Shown here: positions 1 to 6,314 of the stretch, in pieces
Layout of the letters: every line of letters starts with the position of its first letter
Position numbering within the stretch: position 1 is the stretch's first letter
Assembly (NCBI GenBank): GCA_903837305.1
Contig: CAILUB010000224.1
Span: 1-11,231 of the forward strand
DNA from: an uncultured Cytophagaceae bacterium
GTDB lineage: Bacteria; Bacteroidota; Bacteroidia; Cytophagales; Spirosomataceae
DNA: 11,231 bases
Direction of reading: 5' to 3'
Made by a program: the position numbers and the translations under genes
The notes under the pieces: model-generated
Told to the model about the DNA's origin: nothing
The model's input: only the letters and a program-made list of their open reading frames with translations
The model's database searches: none

Positions 1-155
1 ATAATTATTAGTTAATCTTATGTTAATGGTCTAATTATTATTATTTCGCAAGGCAAAACCGAAGGTTATTTTTGCTAAGTGAGAGGAAATCTTCTGTACC
101 TCACATTCATTCATTAAAACTAAAACTTTTCCCCATTTTTGGTTGTTAATAAAAT
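1..155. other. AT-rich intergenic leader upstream of the ABC exporter operon
   Basis: No coding frame is convincing here. Positions 1-11 and 31-41 are inverted copies of each other with 10 of 11 bases matching (ataattattag / ctaattattat), which could be the terminator stem of a gene left of the window or a regulatory hairpin. GTTAAT occurs twice at 11-bp spacing (11-16 and 22-27) and again at 144-149. A small stem AACC-GAA-GGTT at 57-67 is followed by a T-rich run and could be a weak terminator. The probable promoter of the first gene is listed separately. Confidence 0.5.
67..74 (+). promoter_or_regulatory. Candidate Bacteroidota -7 promoter box (TATTTTTG)
   Basis: TATTTTTG matches the Bacteroidota -7 consensus TAnnTTTG exactly. 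A convincing TTG -33 element is not visible about 20 bp upstream. If used, it would give a leader of roughly 75 nt before the ATG at 156. The call rests only on the consensus and position, and chance matches are common in AT-rich DNA. Confidence 0.35.
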
Positions 156-1067
156 ATGCCTGAAAAAATTATTGAGGTACGCCACCTTTCGAAAAAATTT
201 GGTTCCTTTCAAGCCATTCATGATGTCAGCTTTAGTGTATATAAAGGGGATGTATTTGGCTTTTTAGGGCCCAATGGCGCTGGTAAAAGCACAAGCATAC
301 GGTGCCTTAATTCGTTGATTACGCCGGACAGTGGGACGATTGAAATTTTTGGTGAATCAATTTCCACTCACCGAGAATCCATTCTAGGCCGCATCGGAAG
401 TATTATCGAAAAACCTGATTTCTACAAATATTTATCCGCTTACCGAAATCTGGAGATCTTCTCTCGCATTTCGGGAAAGCCCTCCACCAAGCAAGAAATC
501 TACAAAATGTTAGATTTTGTGGGCTTAGGTGGGCGTGAGAGGGATAAATTTGCAGGTTTTTCACATGGGATGAAACAGCGATTGGGAATTGCGCAGACAC
601 TTTTACATAATCCCGATCTGATTATATTGGACGAACCTACGACTGGATTAGATCCACAAGGCATCATTGACATACGTAATTTGATCTTGCGATTAAAAAA
701 TGAGCAGCATAAAACGGTATTGTTGTCTTCTCATAATTTGGCAGAAATCGAACTGATCTGCAATCGAATGGTCATCATAAACAAAGGGCGATCGATTGTG
801 GAAGGAAATGTGAGTGATTTGATGAATGGCGAAAATCTGATTTTACGCCTAGAAGCTAGTCCGATTCAGGCGGTTAAAAATGCGTTATTAGACTGGAAGC
901 CGTCTCTTTTATGGGATACAATAGGAGATACAGCCGTTCAATTTCCCATTGAAAAATCAGAGATTCCGCAGTTAACTAAATTTCTTGTCGATAAAAACAT
1001 CGAAATATATAGCCTGGAGGCGAAAAGAACGCTGGAGGATTATTTCATTAAAATCGTGAACCAATGA
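156..1067 (+). CDS. ABC transporter ATP-binding protein (ABC-2 exporter type)
   Basis: This is the 303-residue cytoplasmic ATPase that powers the permease encoded next to it. The nucleotide-binding domain covers about residues 4-220. Visible motifs are Walker A GPNGAGKST (38-46), signature FSHGMKQR (135-142), Walker B LIILDEP (155-161), D-loop GLDP (164-167) and the switch histidine H193 in LLSSH. The Q-loop glutamine is replaced by glutamate (IIEKP, E85), as is usual in the bacitracin/lantibiotic-resistance-like branch (BcrA type). Residues about 225-303 form the C-terminal extension common in exporter ATPases. The ATG at 156 gives the full N-terminal strand of the fold. The stop overlaps the permease start by ATGA, so the two are translationally coupled. 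The family is certain; the substrate is not visible. Confidence 0.95.
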   Translation: MPEKIIEVRHLSKKFGSFQAIHDVSFSVYKGDVFGFLGPNGAGKSTSIRCLNSLITPDSGTIEIFGESISTHRESILGRIGSIIEKPDFYKYLSAYRNLEIFSRISGKPSTKQEIYKMLDFVGLGGRERDKFAGFSHGMKQRLGIAQTLLHNPDLIILDEPTTGLDPQGIIDIRNLILRLKNEQHKTVLLSSHNLAEIELICNRMVIINKGRSIVEGNVSDLMNGENLILRLEASPIQAVKNALLDWKPSLLWDTIGDTAVQFPIEKSEIPQLTKFLVDKNIEIYSLEAKRTLEDYFIKIVNQ

Positions 1068-1909
1068 TCCTATTCAACAGCATACACAACGAAATTATTA
1101 AGATTGCGCTGAAGCCACGGTCCTATTTAGGCCTAGCCGCGATTACGGTGTTAGTGGGCGTCATTCAATTTGCCTTGAAGGCAGATGGAATGTCGATTAT
1201 CTCCTTTGTCACCGCCTCTTTCGAGCAGACGTTAACTTTTGAAGGCAACGTGTTGAATGGCAATTTAGTTGCCTTCATCATATTGCAGATGTTATTAGTC
1301 CAAATTCCACTTCTAGTTGCGTTGGTAACCGGCGACTTAGTTTCAGGTGAAGCAGCGATGGGAACCATTCGAATGCTAGCAACGAAGCCGATTTCCCGCG
1401 TTCAACTGCTATTATCTAAATTCATTGCTGGAGGCATTTATACCTTGATTGTTATTTTGTGGATGGGTGTGATGTCTGTAATAGTAGGAAAATTATTGTT
1501 TGGGACGGGAGATATGATGGTGTTGAATTCAGATGGATTAGTGATTTTGCAGGAAACGGATGTGAATTGGCGGTATTTGGGTGGATTTGCTGTGGCTTTT
1601 TTAGCGCTATTTACGGTCAGTTCCTTGTCTATTTGCTTATCTTGTTTTACCGATAATTCGATCGGACCTATCGTGGCAACGATGTCAGTTATCTTGTTGT
1701 TTACTATCATAGGTACTTTGGATGTTCGCGTTTTCGATCCGATTAAACCGTATCTGTTTACAACTCACATGGCGTCTTGGCGCTCCTTTTTCGAGGATCC
1801 GTTGCCCGTTTCTGACATCCTACGTTCTTGCGTCGTTTTAGTCGCACACAATGTGGTGTTGATTTCCGTCTCGCTTTATACATTCCACCGAAAAGATATC
1901 CAATCATGA
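1064..1909 (+). CDS. ABC-2 type transporter permease
   Basis: This 281-residue integral inner-membrane protein is the membrane partner of the preceding ATPase. Hydrophobic segments at about residues 20-38, 67-89, 119-143, 171-194, 200-218 and 252-274 fit the six-helix ABC-2 layout. The loop at 90-118 (DLVSGEAAMGTIRMLATKPI, then SRVQLLLSK) carries the typical E-G-T-R...P-SR...K pattern of ABC-2 permeases and probably forms the coupling helix that contacts the ATPase. The start overlaps the upstream stop (ATGA at 1064-1067), and its own stop overlaps the next start (ATGA at 1906-1909). A polar loop at about 144-170 between helices 3 and 4 probably faces the periplasm. The substrate is unknown; lipid, lipoprotein or a toxic compound are all possible. 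Confidence 0.9.
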   Translation: MILFNSIHNEIIKIALKPRSYLGLAAITVLVGVIQFALKADGMSIISFVTASFEQTLTFEGNVLNGNLVAFIILQMLLVQIPLLVALVTGDLVSGEAAMGTIRMLATKPISRVQLLLSKFIAGGIYTLIVILWMGVMSVIVGKLLFGTGDMMVLNSDGLVILQETDVNWRYLGGFAVAFLALFTVSSLSICLSCFTDNSIGPIVATMSVILLFTIIGTLDVRVFDPIKPYLFTTHMASWRSFFEDPLPVSDILRSCVVLVAHNVVLISVSLYTFHRKDIQS

Positions 1910-2574
1910 TTCGCGTAATTTTACTATTTCTTTCTTTTTCCCTGTTTGGACAGGATGCGAACAAGACCGTTATACAGGTGTTGGCGAAGATGAACAAGGT
2001 GCGCGATTACCGCGTCGAAGCTCAGATAAAATCCGATATTCCCTTGATTAAGATTATGCCAGCAAAGGCGACCATCTATTTTAAGCAGCCAGAAAAATTC
2101 CGGATGATCACAAAGGGAATTGCTATTTTGCCCAAAAAAGGTTTCACCGACTTGACTGCCTTACTACGCAATAAGTCTGCTTACAACGCTTTATTTACTG
2201 GATTTGAGGTCATCGATGGCGTAAAAACCGAATCCATCACGTTGCTACCCACCGATGATTCAGGCGAAATAGTTTTGGCAAAAATCTGGGTCGACCCTAC
2301 CCTCGACTTGATTTTAAAATCTCAAATTACGTCCCGCACTAACGGGACAGTGCTCTCTACCTATGTTTATGGGAGTGAAAAAGCCTTTGGTCTGCCTTCA
2401 GAAATGAATATCACCGTGGATGTGAAAAAATTCAAGATTCCCAAAGGTGTCGTAGTCGACATTAATCGTACAGCGGTAGCTCCTGTAAATACACGCAAAA
2501 CGGGTCAAATTCGTTTATCATTAACGAACTACCTCATCAATCAAGGAATCGAAGACAAGATCTTCAAAGACTAG
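1906..2574 (+). CDS. Secreted LolA-like protein (outer-membrane lipoprotein-sorting family fold)
   Basis: The product is 222 residues long. I place the start at ATG 1906, not at the in-frame 1828, because 1906 overlaps the permease stop by ATGA and begins a clean signal peptide (MIRVILLFLSFSLFGQ, cleavage near residue 15-16). The longer version would put 26 charged residues ahead of it. There is no cysteine, so it is not a lipoprotein; it should be periplasmic. The mature part shows alternating beta strands (KATIYFKQPEKFRMI at 54-68, AKIWVDPTLDLILKSQI at 125-141, and a strand near 168-177). This is the pattern of the unclosed beta-barrel LolA/LolB-like proteins that bind acyl chains. Coupling to an ABC-2 exporter suggests it accepts or carries the exported lipidic cargo; that is inference. 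The fold call is moderate, the function tentative. Confidence 0.7.
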   Translation: MIRVILLFLSFSLFGQDANKTVIQVLAKMNKVRDYRVEAQIKSDIPLIKIMPAKATIYFKQPEKFRMITKGIAILPKKGFTDLTALLRNKSAYNALFTGFEVIDGVKTESITLLPTDDSGEIVLAKIWVDPTLDLILKSQITSRTNGTVLSTYVYGSEKAFGLPSEMNITVDVKKFKIPKGVVVDINRTAVAPVNTRKTGQIRLSLTNYLINQGIEDKIFKD

Positions 2575-2621
2575 AGCTTCTTTCTTGTACTTTATTACCG
2601 GTGGCTTTCATTCTTTTTTCG

Positions 2622-2629
2622 TAATTTAG
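2622..2629 (+). promoter_or_regulatory. Weak candidate -7 box before the GH130 gene
   Basis: TAATTTAG differs from TAnnTTTG at one position and lies 20 bp upstream of the ATG at 2649. No clear -33 TTG is placed upstream. The 74-bp gap is the only real break in the six-gene row, so an internal promoter here is plausible, but read-through from the exporter operon is equally possible because no terminator is visible. Confidence 0.25.
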
Positions 2630-2648
2630 ATTTCTAAATCGAAATAAA

Positions 2649-3704
2649 ATGAAGCACTTACTTGTTTGGATATTACTTGGTGGAGGTATTTCAGCTTCAG
2701 CCCAAAACTGGCAGATGACCGGATTCATTAAAGCTGACTCCCAGAATCCAATTCTTTCACCTTCCTTACAAGCGCGTTTTCAAGATCCGATAGCGAACAA
2801 AATGGTCGGCTGGGAAAATAAAAACGTATTAAATCCCACGGCCCTCGTACGTGATGGCCTCGTTCATCTTTTATACCGTGCTCAAGACTCATTAGGCACT
2901 TCCCGCATCGGTTTAGCGACCAGCGAAGATGGTATTCATTTCAAAAAGAATCCAGAACCCATTTTATTCCCTTCAAATGATGCTTTCCGCGGTTTTGAAT
3001 GGCCGGGTGGCATTGAAGATCCCCGCATCGTAGAAACAGAAGATGGAGGTTATTTCTTAACCTATACTTCTTATGACGGAAAGTTTGCGAGACTTTGTGG
3101 CGCATTTTCGAAAGATTTAAAAACATGGGAAAAAATCGGACCCTTATTTACCTCAGAAAAATATTTAAATACCTGGTCTAAATCAGGGGCGATCGTTTCT
3201 GTTCAAAACGGAGCAAAAATTGTGGCGAAAAAAATCAACGGACTCTTTTACATGTATTACGGTGATACCGATTTATTCCTAGCGACTTCGAAGGATTTAC
3301 GTCATTGGGATATCTTGGAAAATGCAGAAAATTCAGTTCGATTATCTGTTTTAAAGCCTCGTGCGGGCTATTTTGATAGCCGGCTAGTAGAACCTGGACC
3401 CTACGCGCTGCTGCGTAAAGAAGGAATCGTATTAATCTATAACAGTATGAATGCGGAAAATTACAATGAGACTCGTTTCCCTAAATCCGCCTATTCCGCA
3501 GGTCAAGTATTGTTCGATGCACAGAAGCCTTATAAGGTGATAGCGAGAACAAATGAGCCGTTTATTTGGCCTAATCGACCCTATGAAAAAGTAGGCGAAG
3601 TGAACGAAGTTTGTTTCGTGGAAGGTTTAGTCCCCTACAAAGGGAAATGGTTTCTTTATTATGGAACCGCAGACTCTAAAATTGCTGTTTCTATCAAAAA
3701 ATGA
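2649..3704 (+). CDS. Secreted GH130-like glycosidase (five-bladed beta-propeller)
   Basis: The 351-residue protein has a signal peptide at about residues 1-19 (hydrophobic LLVWILLGGGI, cleavage after ASA), so it acts in the periplasm or outside the cell. Family signs, in order, are NPTALVRDG and LLYRAQD (62-80), GLATSEDGIHF (88-98), GIEDPR (121-126) whose D124 is the expected general acid, a blade motif at 199-219 (LFYMYYGDTDLFLATS, then KDLRHW), FDSRLVEPGPYAL (242-254), and a closing FLYYGTADSKIAVS (335-348). GH130 enzymes act on beta-mannosides as phosphorylases or hydrolases. The phosphorylase-type YHG segment reads YNS here (264-266), and secretion removes access to cytoplasmic phosphate, so a hydrolase is more likely. 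The sugar linkage cannot be read from sequence. Such proteins are sometimes mislabelled as pesticidal Cry7Aa proteins. The stop overlaps the next start by ATGA. Confidence 0.8.
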   Translation: MKHLLVWILLGGGISASAQNWQMTGFIKADSQNPILSPSLQARFQDPIANKMVGWENKNVLNPTALVRDGLVHLLYRAQDSLGTSRIGLATSEDGIHFKKNPEPILFPSNDAFRGFEWPGGIEDPRIVETEDGGYFLTYTSYDGKFARLCGAFSKDLKTWEKIGPLFTSEKYLNTWSKSGAIVSVQNGAKIVAKKINGLFYMYYGDTDLFLATSKDLRHWDILENAENSVRLSVLKPRAGYFDSRLVEPGPYALLRKEGIVLIYNSMNAENYNETRFPKSAYSAGQVLFDAQKPYKVIARTNEPFIWPNRPYEKVGEVNEVCFVEGLVPYKGKWFLYYGTADSKIAVSIKK

Positions 3705-4096
3705 GTTCATTAGGATTACATAGCGTGCACCACATTGCCATCATCTGCTCGGATTATGCGCGATCTAAGGCTTTTTACACACAGGATTTAGGTCTTGAAA
3801 TTATTCGAGAAGTGTATCGTGAGGAGCGCGATTCCTACAAATTGGATTTAGCGCTGAATGATCACTATGTGATTGAATTATTTTCTTTCCCTCACCCTCC
3901 AGCTCGCCCGTCAAGGCCCGAAAGTTGTGGTTTACGGCATTTGGCTTTTCAGGTAAACGACCTGGATTTTACAGTGAGGGAATTAACCAAAAAAGGCATT
4001 TCCTCGGAGCCCATTCGCATCGATGAATTCACTGGAAAGCGATTTACGTTCATCGCGGACCCGGATGATCTGCCGCTTGAATTTTATGAAATATGA
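3701..4096 (+). CDS. VOC family protein (glyoxalase/dioxygenase fold, YaeR-like)
   Basis: The 131-residue cytoplasmic protein has two beta-alpha-beta-beta-beta modules, about residues 6-63 and 76-130. The opening VHHIAI followed by DYARSKAFYTQDLGLE is typical of the YaeR/GloA2-like branch of the vicinal oxygen chelate superfamily. Likely metal ligands are H11, E59 (VIELF), H80 (LRHLAF) and E127 (DPDDLPLEF), all present, so an active metal site is expected. VOC members include lactoylglutathione lyases, dioxygenases, epimerases and resistance proteins, and the sequence does not tell which this is. It overlaps both neighbours by ATGA, so it is probably made in fixed ratio with the GH130 protein and the DUF4954 protein. 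The fold call is strong, the reaction unknown. Confidence 0.85.
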   Translation: MSSLGLHSVHHIAIICSDYARSKAFYTQDLGLEIIREVYREERDSYKLDLALNDHYVIELFSFPHPPARPSRPESCGLRHLAFQVNDLDFTVRELTKKGISSEPIRIDEFTGKRFTFIADPDDLPLEFYEI

Positions 4097-6261
4097 ATAG
4101 AATTGATAAAAAACCCCTTTCAAAACTCGGATTCGATTTCGTAACGCCTGCTTTCTTAGAAGAGGGCCAAAGCGAATTCGACCACCGCAACTCCAACCTC
4201 GACTTAGAAGCTTATCGGCTTCTTGCACCGCGTGAAATCAGTATCCTGGAGGCTAACCTGAACGAGGCGGAGAACTGGAAAGATGTGTGGGTGAAAGAGG
4301 GATTTAATCCGTATTTGGTGAAGAATTGCCGTTTTTTTGGTGTGAATCGCATCGGTATTTTAGAGAGTTGCTACCTAGAATTCAAAAACCTGCGTATGCC
4401 GGTCGGTCTTTATAATAGTACCTTGATCTCCTGCGATTTTGGTGATAATGTGGCCATCGACCGCGTGAATTTATTGTCTCATTACCAAATCGGGAACGAG
4501 GTAATGATCCTCCAAGTGAACGAATTAGCGACCACAGCGACTGCGAAATTCGGAAATGGTATCGTAAAGAAAGGCGAAGAAGAGCGCATCCGAATTTGGA
4601 TGGAATTAGGCAACGAAAATGGAGGCCGCAAAGTCATTCCGTTCGTAGGCATGAAGCCAGCCGATGCATTCTTATGGACGCAGGACCGCGATGATAGCTT
4701 ATTACAAGCGAAGTACAAAGAAATGACCATCCAAGAGTTCTCTTCTAAACGCGGATTCTATGGCCAAATCGGCGACCGCACCGTCATCAAAAATACCGGT
4801 ATCATCAAAGACGTTAATATGGGTACCGATACCTATATCAAAGGCGCGAATAAATTAAAGAACTTAACCATCATCTCGAACGCAGAGGCCTCCACCCAAA
4901 TAGGCGAAGGCTGCGAAATCGTGAACGGTATCATCCACGAAGGCTGCCGTATTTTCTACGGCGTAAAAGCAGTTCGTTTTATTTTAGCAGCCCACTCGCA
5001 ACTGAAATACGGCGCGCGTTTGATCAACTCCTTCTTAGGAAGTAACTCGACCATCTCTTGTTGTGAAGTTTTAAACGCACTTATTTTCCCAGCACACGAA
5101 CAACACCACAATAACTCGTTCTTGTGCGCGGCGATCGTGAAAGGGCAAAGTAATATGGCCGCCGGCGCTACCCTCGGTTCGAACCATAATTCGCGTGGAG
5201 CAGATGGGGAATTGCAGGCGGGACGTGGATTTTGGCCTGGCTTATCCGTGGCCCTAAAACACAACTCAAAATTCGCCTCTTTTAACTTGATTTCAAAAGG
5301 AAACTACCCGGGCGAAATCCACAATCCACTACCCTTCTCTTTAATCGGAAACGATGATACGGAAGGCGGATTATTGATCATCGCCGGCTATTGGTTCCAA
5401 TACAACATGTACGCTCTAGCCCGAAATGCCTGGAAATTCGCAGCCAGGGACCAAAGAACCGACAAAGACATGTTGCTCGAATTTGATTTCTTAGCCCCTG
5501 ACACGGTTTCTGAAATCTTACAAGGGATCAATTTATTGGAGAAATGGGTTTCCGAATCGCTAGGCGGTGGAGATGGCAAAGCCTGGTTAAATGATCCAGC
5601 GAACGCTTCGAATCCTTTAGCGGTATATGCCACTGGAATCGAAAACACGAAACGCAGAACGCGCATCGCTAAGGCCCATAAAGCGTATCAGATCTTCCAC
5701 GATCTATTATATTATCACGCGGCCAAAGAATGGTTAGCCACTTCCGAGCGTCACCCATCTGCTTCTCCTTCCGATTTATTGCAAGCAACATTAAAAAATG
5801 CCACAGCGATTCAAGTTTGGGAAAATCTAGGTGGGCAATTAATTCCATCTGGCGTCATCCAGGAGATGAAAGAAAATGTCAAATCAGGCAAAATCACTCG
5901 ATGGAAGCAGGTGCATGAATTCTACGAAAAACAAGCGGCGCTATACCCGGATCAGAAATTCGAAAATGCGTTAAATGGTTTATTGCAAATAAATCCGAAT
6001 GCTTTCGAGAATATCCCAGCGTGGATTGATCGCGCCATCGCTACCGCTGATTTCTTAACTGCAGGCATCGAACGATCTCGTTCAAAAGATTACGAAGATC
6101 CGTTCCGCTTAGCGATGTTCGGCAATGCAGAAGAACTCGATGCGGTGATCGGTGAGGTGAAGGAGAATGAGTTTATTCAGGAGGCAAAGGCGAAGCAGGT
6201 GGTTTTTAGAGAGAAGCTTAAAAAATTAGATAAGAGAGTAGAGAGTAGAGAGTATTTCTAA
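4093..6261 (+). CDS. DUF4954-family protein with left-handed beta-helix
   Basis: The 722-residue protein has no signal peptide or membrane segment, so it is probably cytoplasmic. I recognise the DUF4954-type family of Bacteroidota, whose function is unknown to me. After a polar N-terminus (1-45), residues about 75-430 hold irregular hexapeptide-like turns with spaced I/V/L and G-N/G-D corners (IGDRTVIKNTGIIKDVNMG 226-244, then IGEGCEIVNGIIHEGCRI 270-287). This is the pattern of left-handed beta-helix acyl- or nucleotidyltransferase-like proteins. A conserved-looking polar stretch (EQHHNNSF 336-343, LGSNHNSRG 361-369, HNPLPFSLIGND 410-421) may line an active site. Residues about 434-715 look mainly helical. 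The start overlaps the VOC stop by ATGA. The last residues (KRVESREYF) are encoded by a tandem heptamer repeat, so the original C-terminus may have been different. Confidence 0.8.
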   Translation: MNRIDKKPLSKLGFDFVTPAFLEEGQSEFDHRNSNLDLEAYRLLAPREISILEANLNEAENWKDVWVKEGFNPYLVKNCRFFGVNRIGILESCYLEFKNLRMPVGLYNSTLISCDFGDNVAIDRVNLLSHYQIGNEVMILQVNELATTATAKFGNGIVKKGEEERIRIWMELGNENGGRKVIPFVGMKPADAFLWTQDRDDSLLQAKYKEMTIQEFSSKRGFYGQIGDRTVIKNTGIIKDVNMGTDTYIKGANKLKNLTIISNAEASTQIGEGCEIVNGIIHEGCRIFYGVKAVRFILAAHSQLKYGARLINSFLGSNSTISCCEVLNALIFPAHEQHHNNSFLCAAIVKGQSNMAAGATLGSNHNSRGADGELQAGRGFWPGLSVALKHNSKFASFNLISKGNYPGEIHNPLPFSLIGNDDTEGGLLIIAGYWFQYNMYALARNAWKFAARDQRTDKDMLLEFDFLAPDTVSEILQGINLLEKWVSESLGGGDGKAWLNDPANASNPLAVYATGIENTKRRTRIAKAHKAYQIFHDLLYYHAAKEWLATSERHPSASPSDLLQATLKNATAIQVWENLGGQLIPSGVIQEMKENVKSGKITRWKQVHEFYEKQAALYPDQKFENALNGLLQINPNAFENIPAWIDRAIATADFLTAGIERSRSKDYEDPFRLAMFGNAEELDAVIGEVKENEFIQEAKAKQVVFREKLKKLDKRVESREYF
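6234..6254 (+). repeat. Three tandem GAGAGTA heptamers at the gene end
   Basis: GAGAGTA occurs three times without a gap or mismatch (6234-6240, 6241-6247, 6248-6254), directly before the DUF4954 stop codon at 6259-6261. The array encodes RVESREY at the extreme C-terminus. Its reverse complement is partly repeated downstream at 6284-6289 and 6301-6310, so it forms one side of the hairpin described in the next entry. It could be slippage-prone, or an element that has moved into the gene end. Confidence 0.85.
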
Positions 6262-6310
6262 ATTATTAAAAAGTCAAAATCTTTACTCTATAATCTCCTA
6301 TCTCTACTCT
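6235..6310. terminator. Imperfect hairpin between convergent genes, possible bidirectional terminator
   Basis: Positions 6235-6244 pair exactly with 6301-6310 (agagtagaga / tctctactct). After a one-base bulge 6246-6248 pair with 6298-6300, and 6249-6254 pair with 6284-6289 across an 8-base bulge, leaving a loop of about 29 nt. On the minus strand a run of six T (6220-6226 region) follows the outer stem about ten bases later, so it might end peptidase transcripts. On the plus strand no T-run follows. A further small stem TAAGCC-TAT-GGCTTA (6310-6324) overlaps the peptidase stop. The location suits a terminator, but the stem is AT-rich and broken. Confidence 0.4.
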
Positions 6311-6314
6311 AAGC

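Noticed and set aside
1828..1905. Longer N-terminus (26 extra residues) for the LolA-like gene.
   Set aside because: It overlaps the permease gene by 82 bases, adds charged residues ahead of a clean signal peptide, and ignores the ATGA overlap at 1906 that matches the style of the neighbouring junctions.
2575..2648. Possible terminator between the LolA-like gene and the GH130-like gene.
   Set aside because: The T-rich run at 2611-2619 is not preceded by a GC-rich stem; only short fragments such as GATTT-CT-AAATC (2629-2640) pair, so a terminator cannot be supported.
4956..5264. Antisense open frame of 102 codons within the DUF4954 gene, and similar shorter antisense frames elsewhere.
   Set aside because: These are shadows of well-supported genes on the other strand, with no recognisable domain or signal peptide and no start context of their own.
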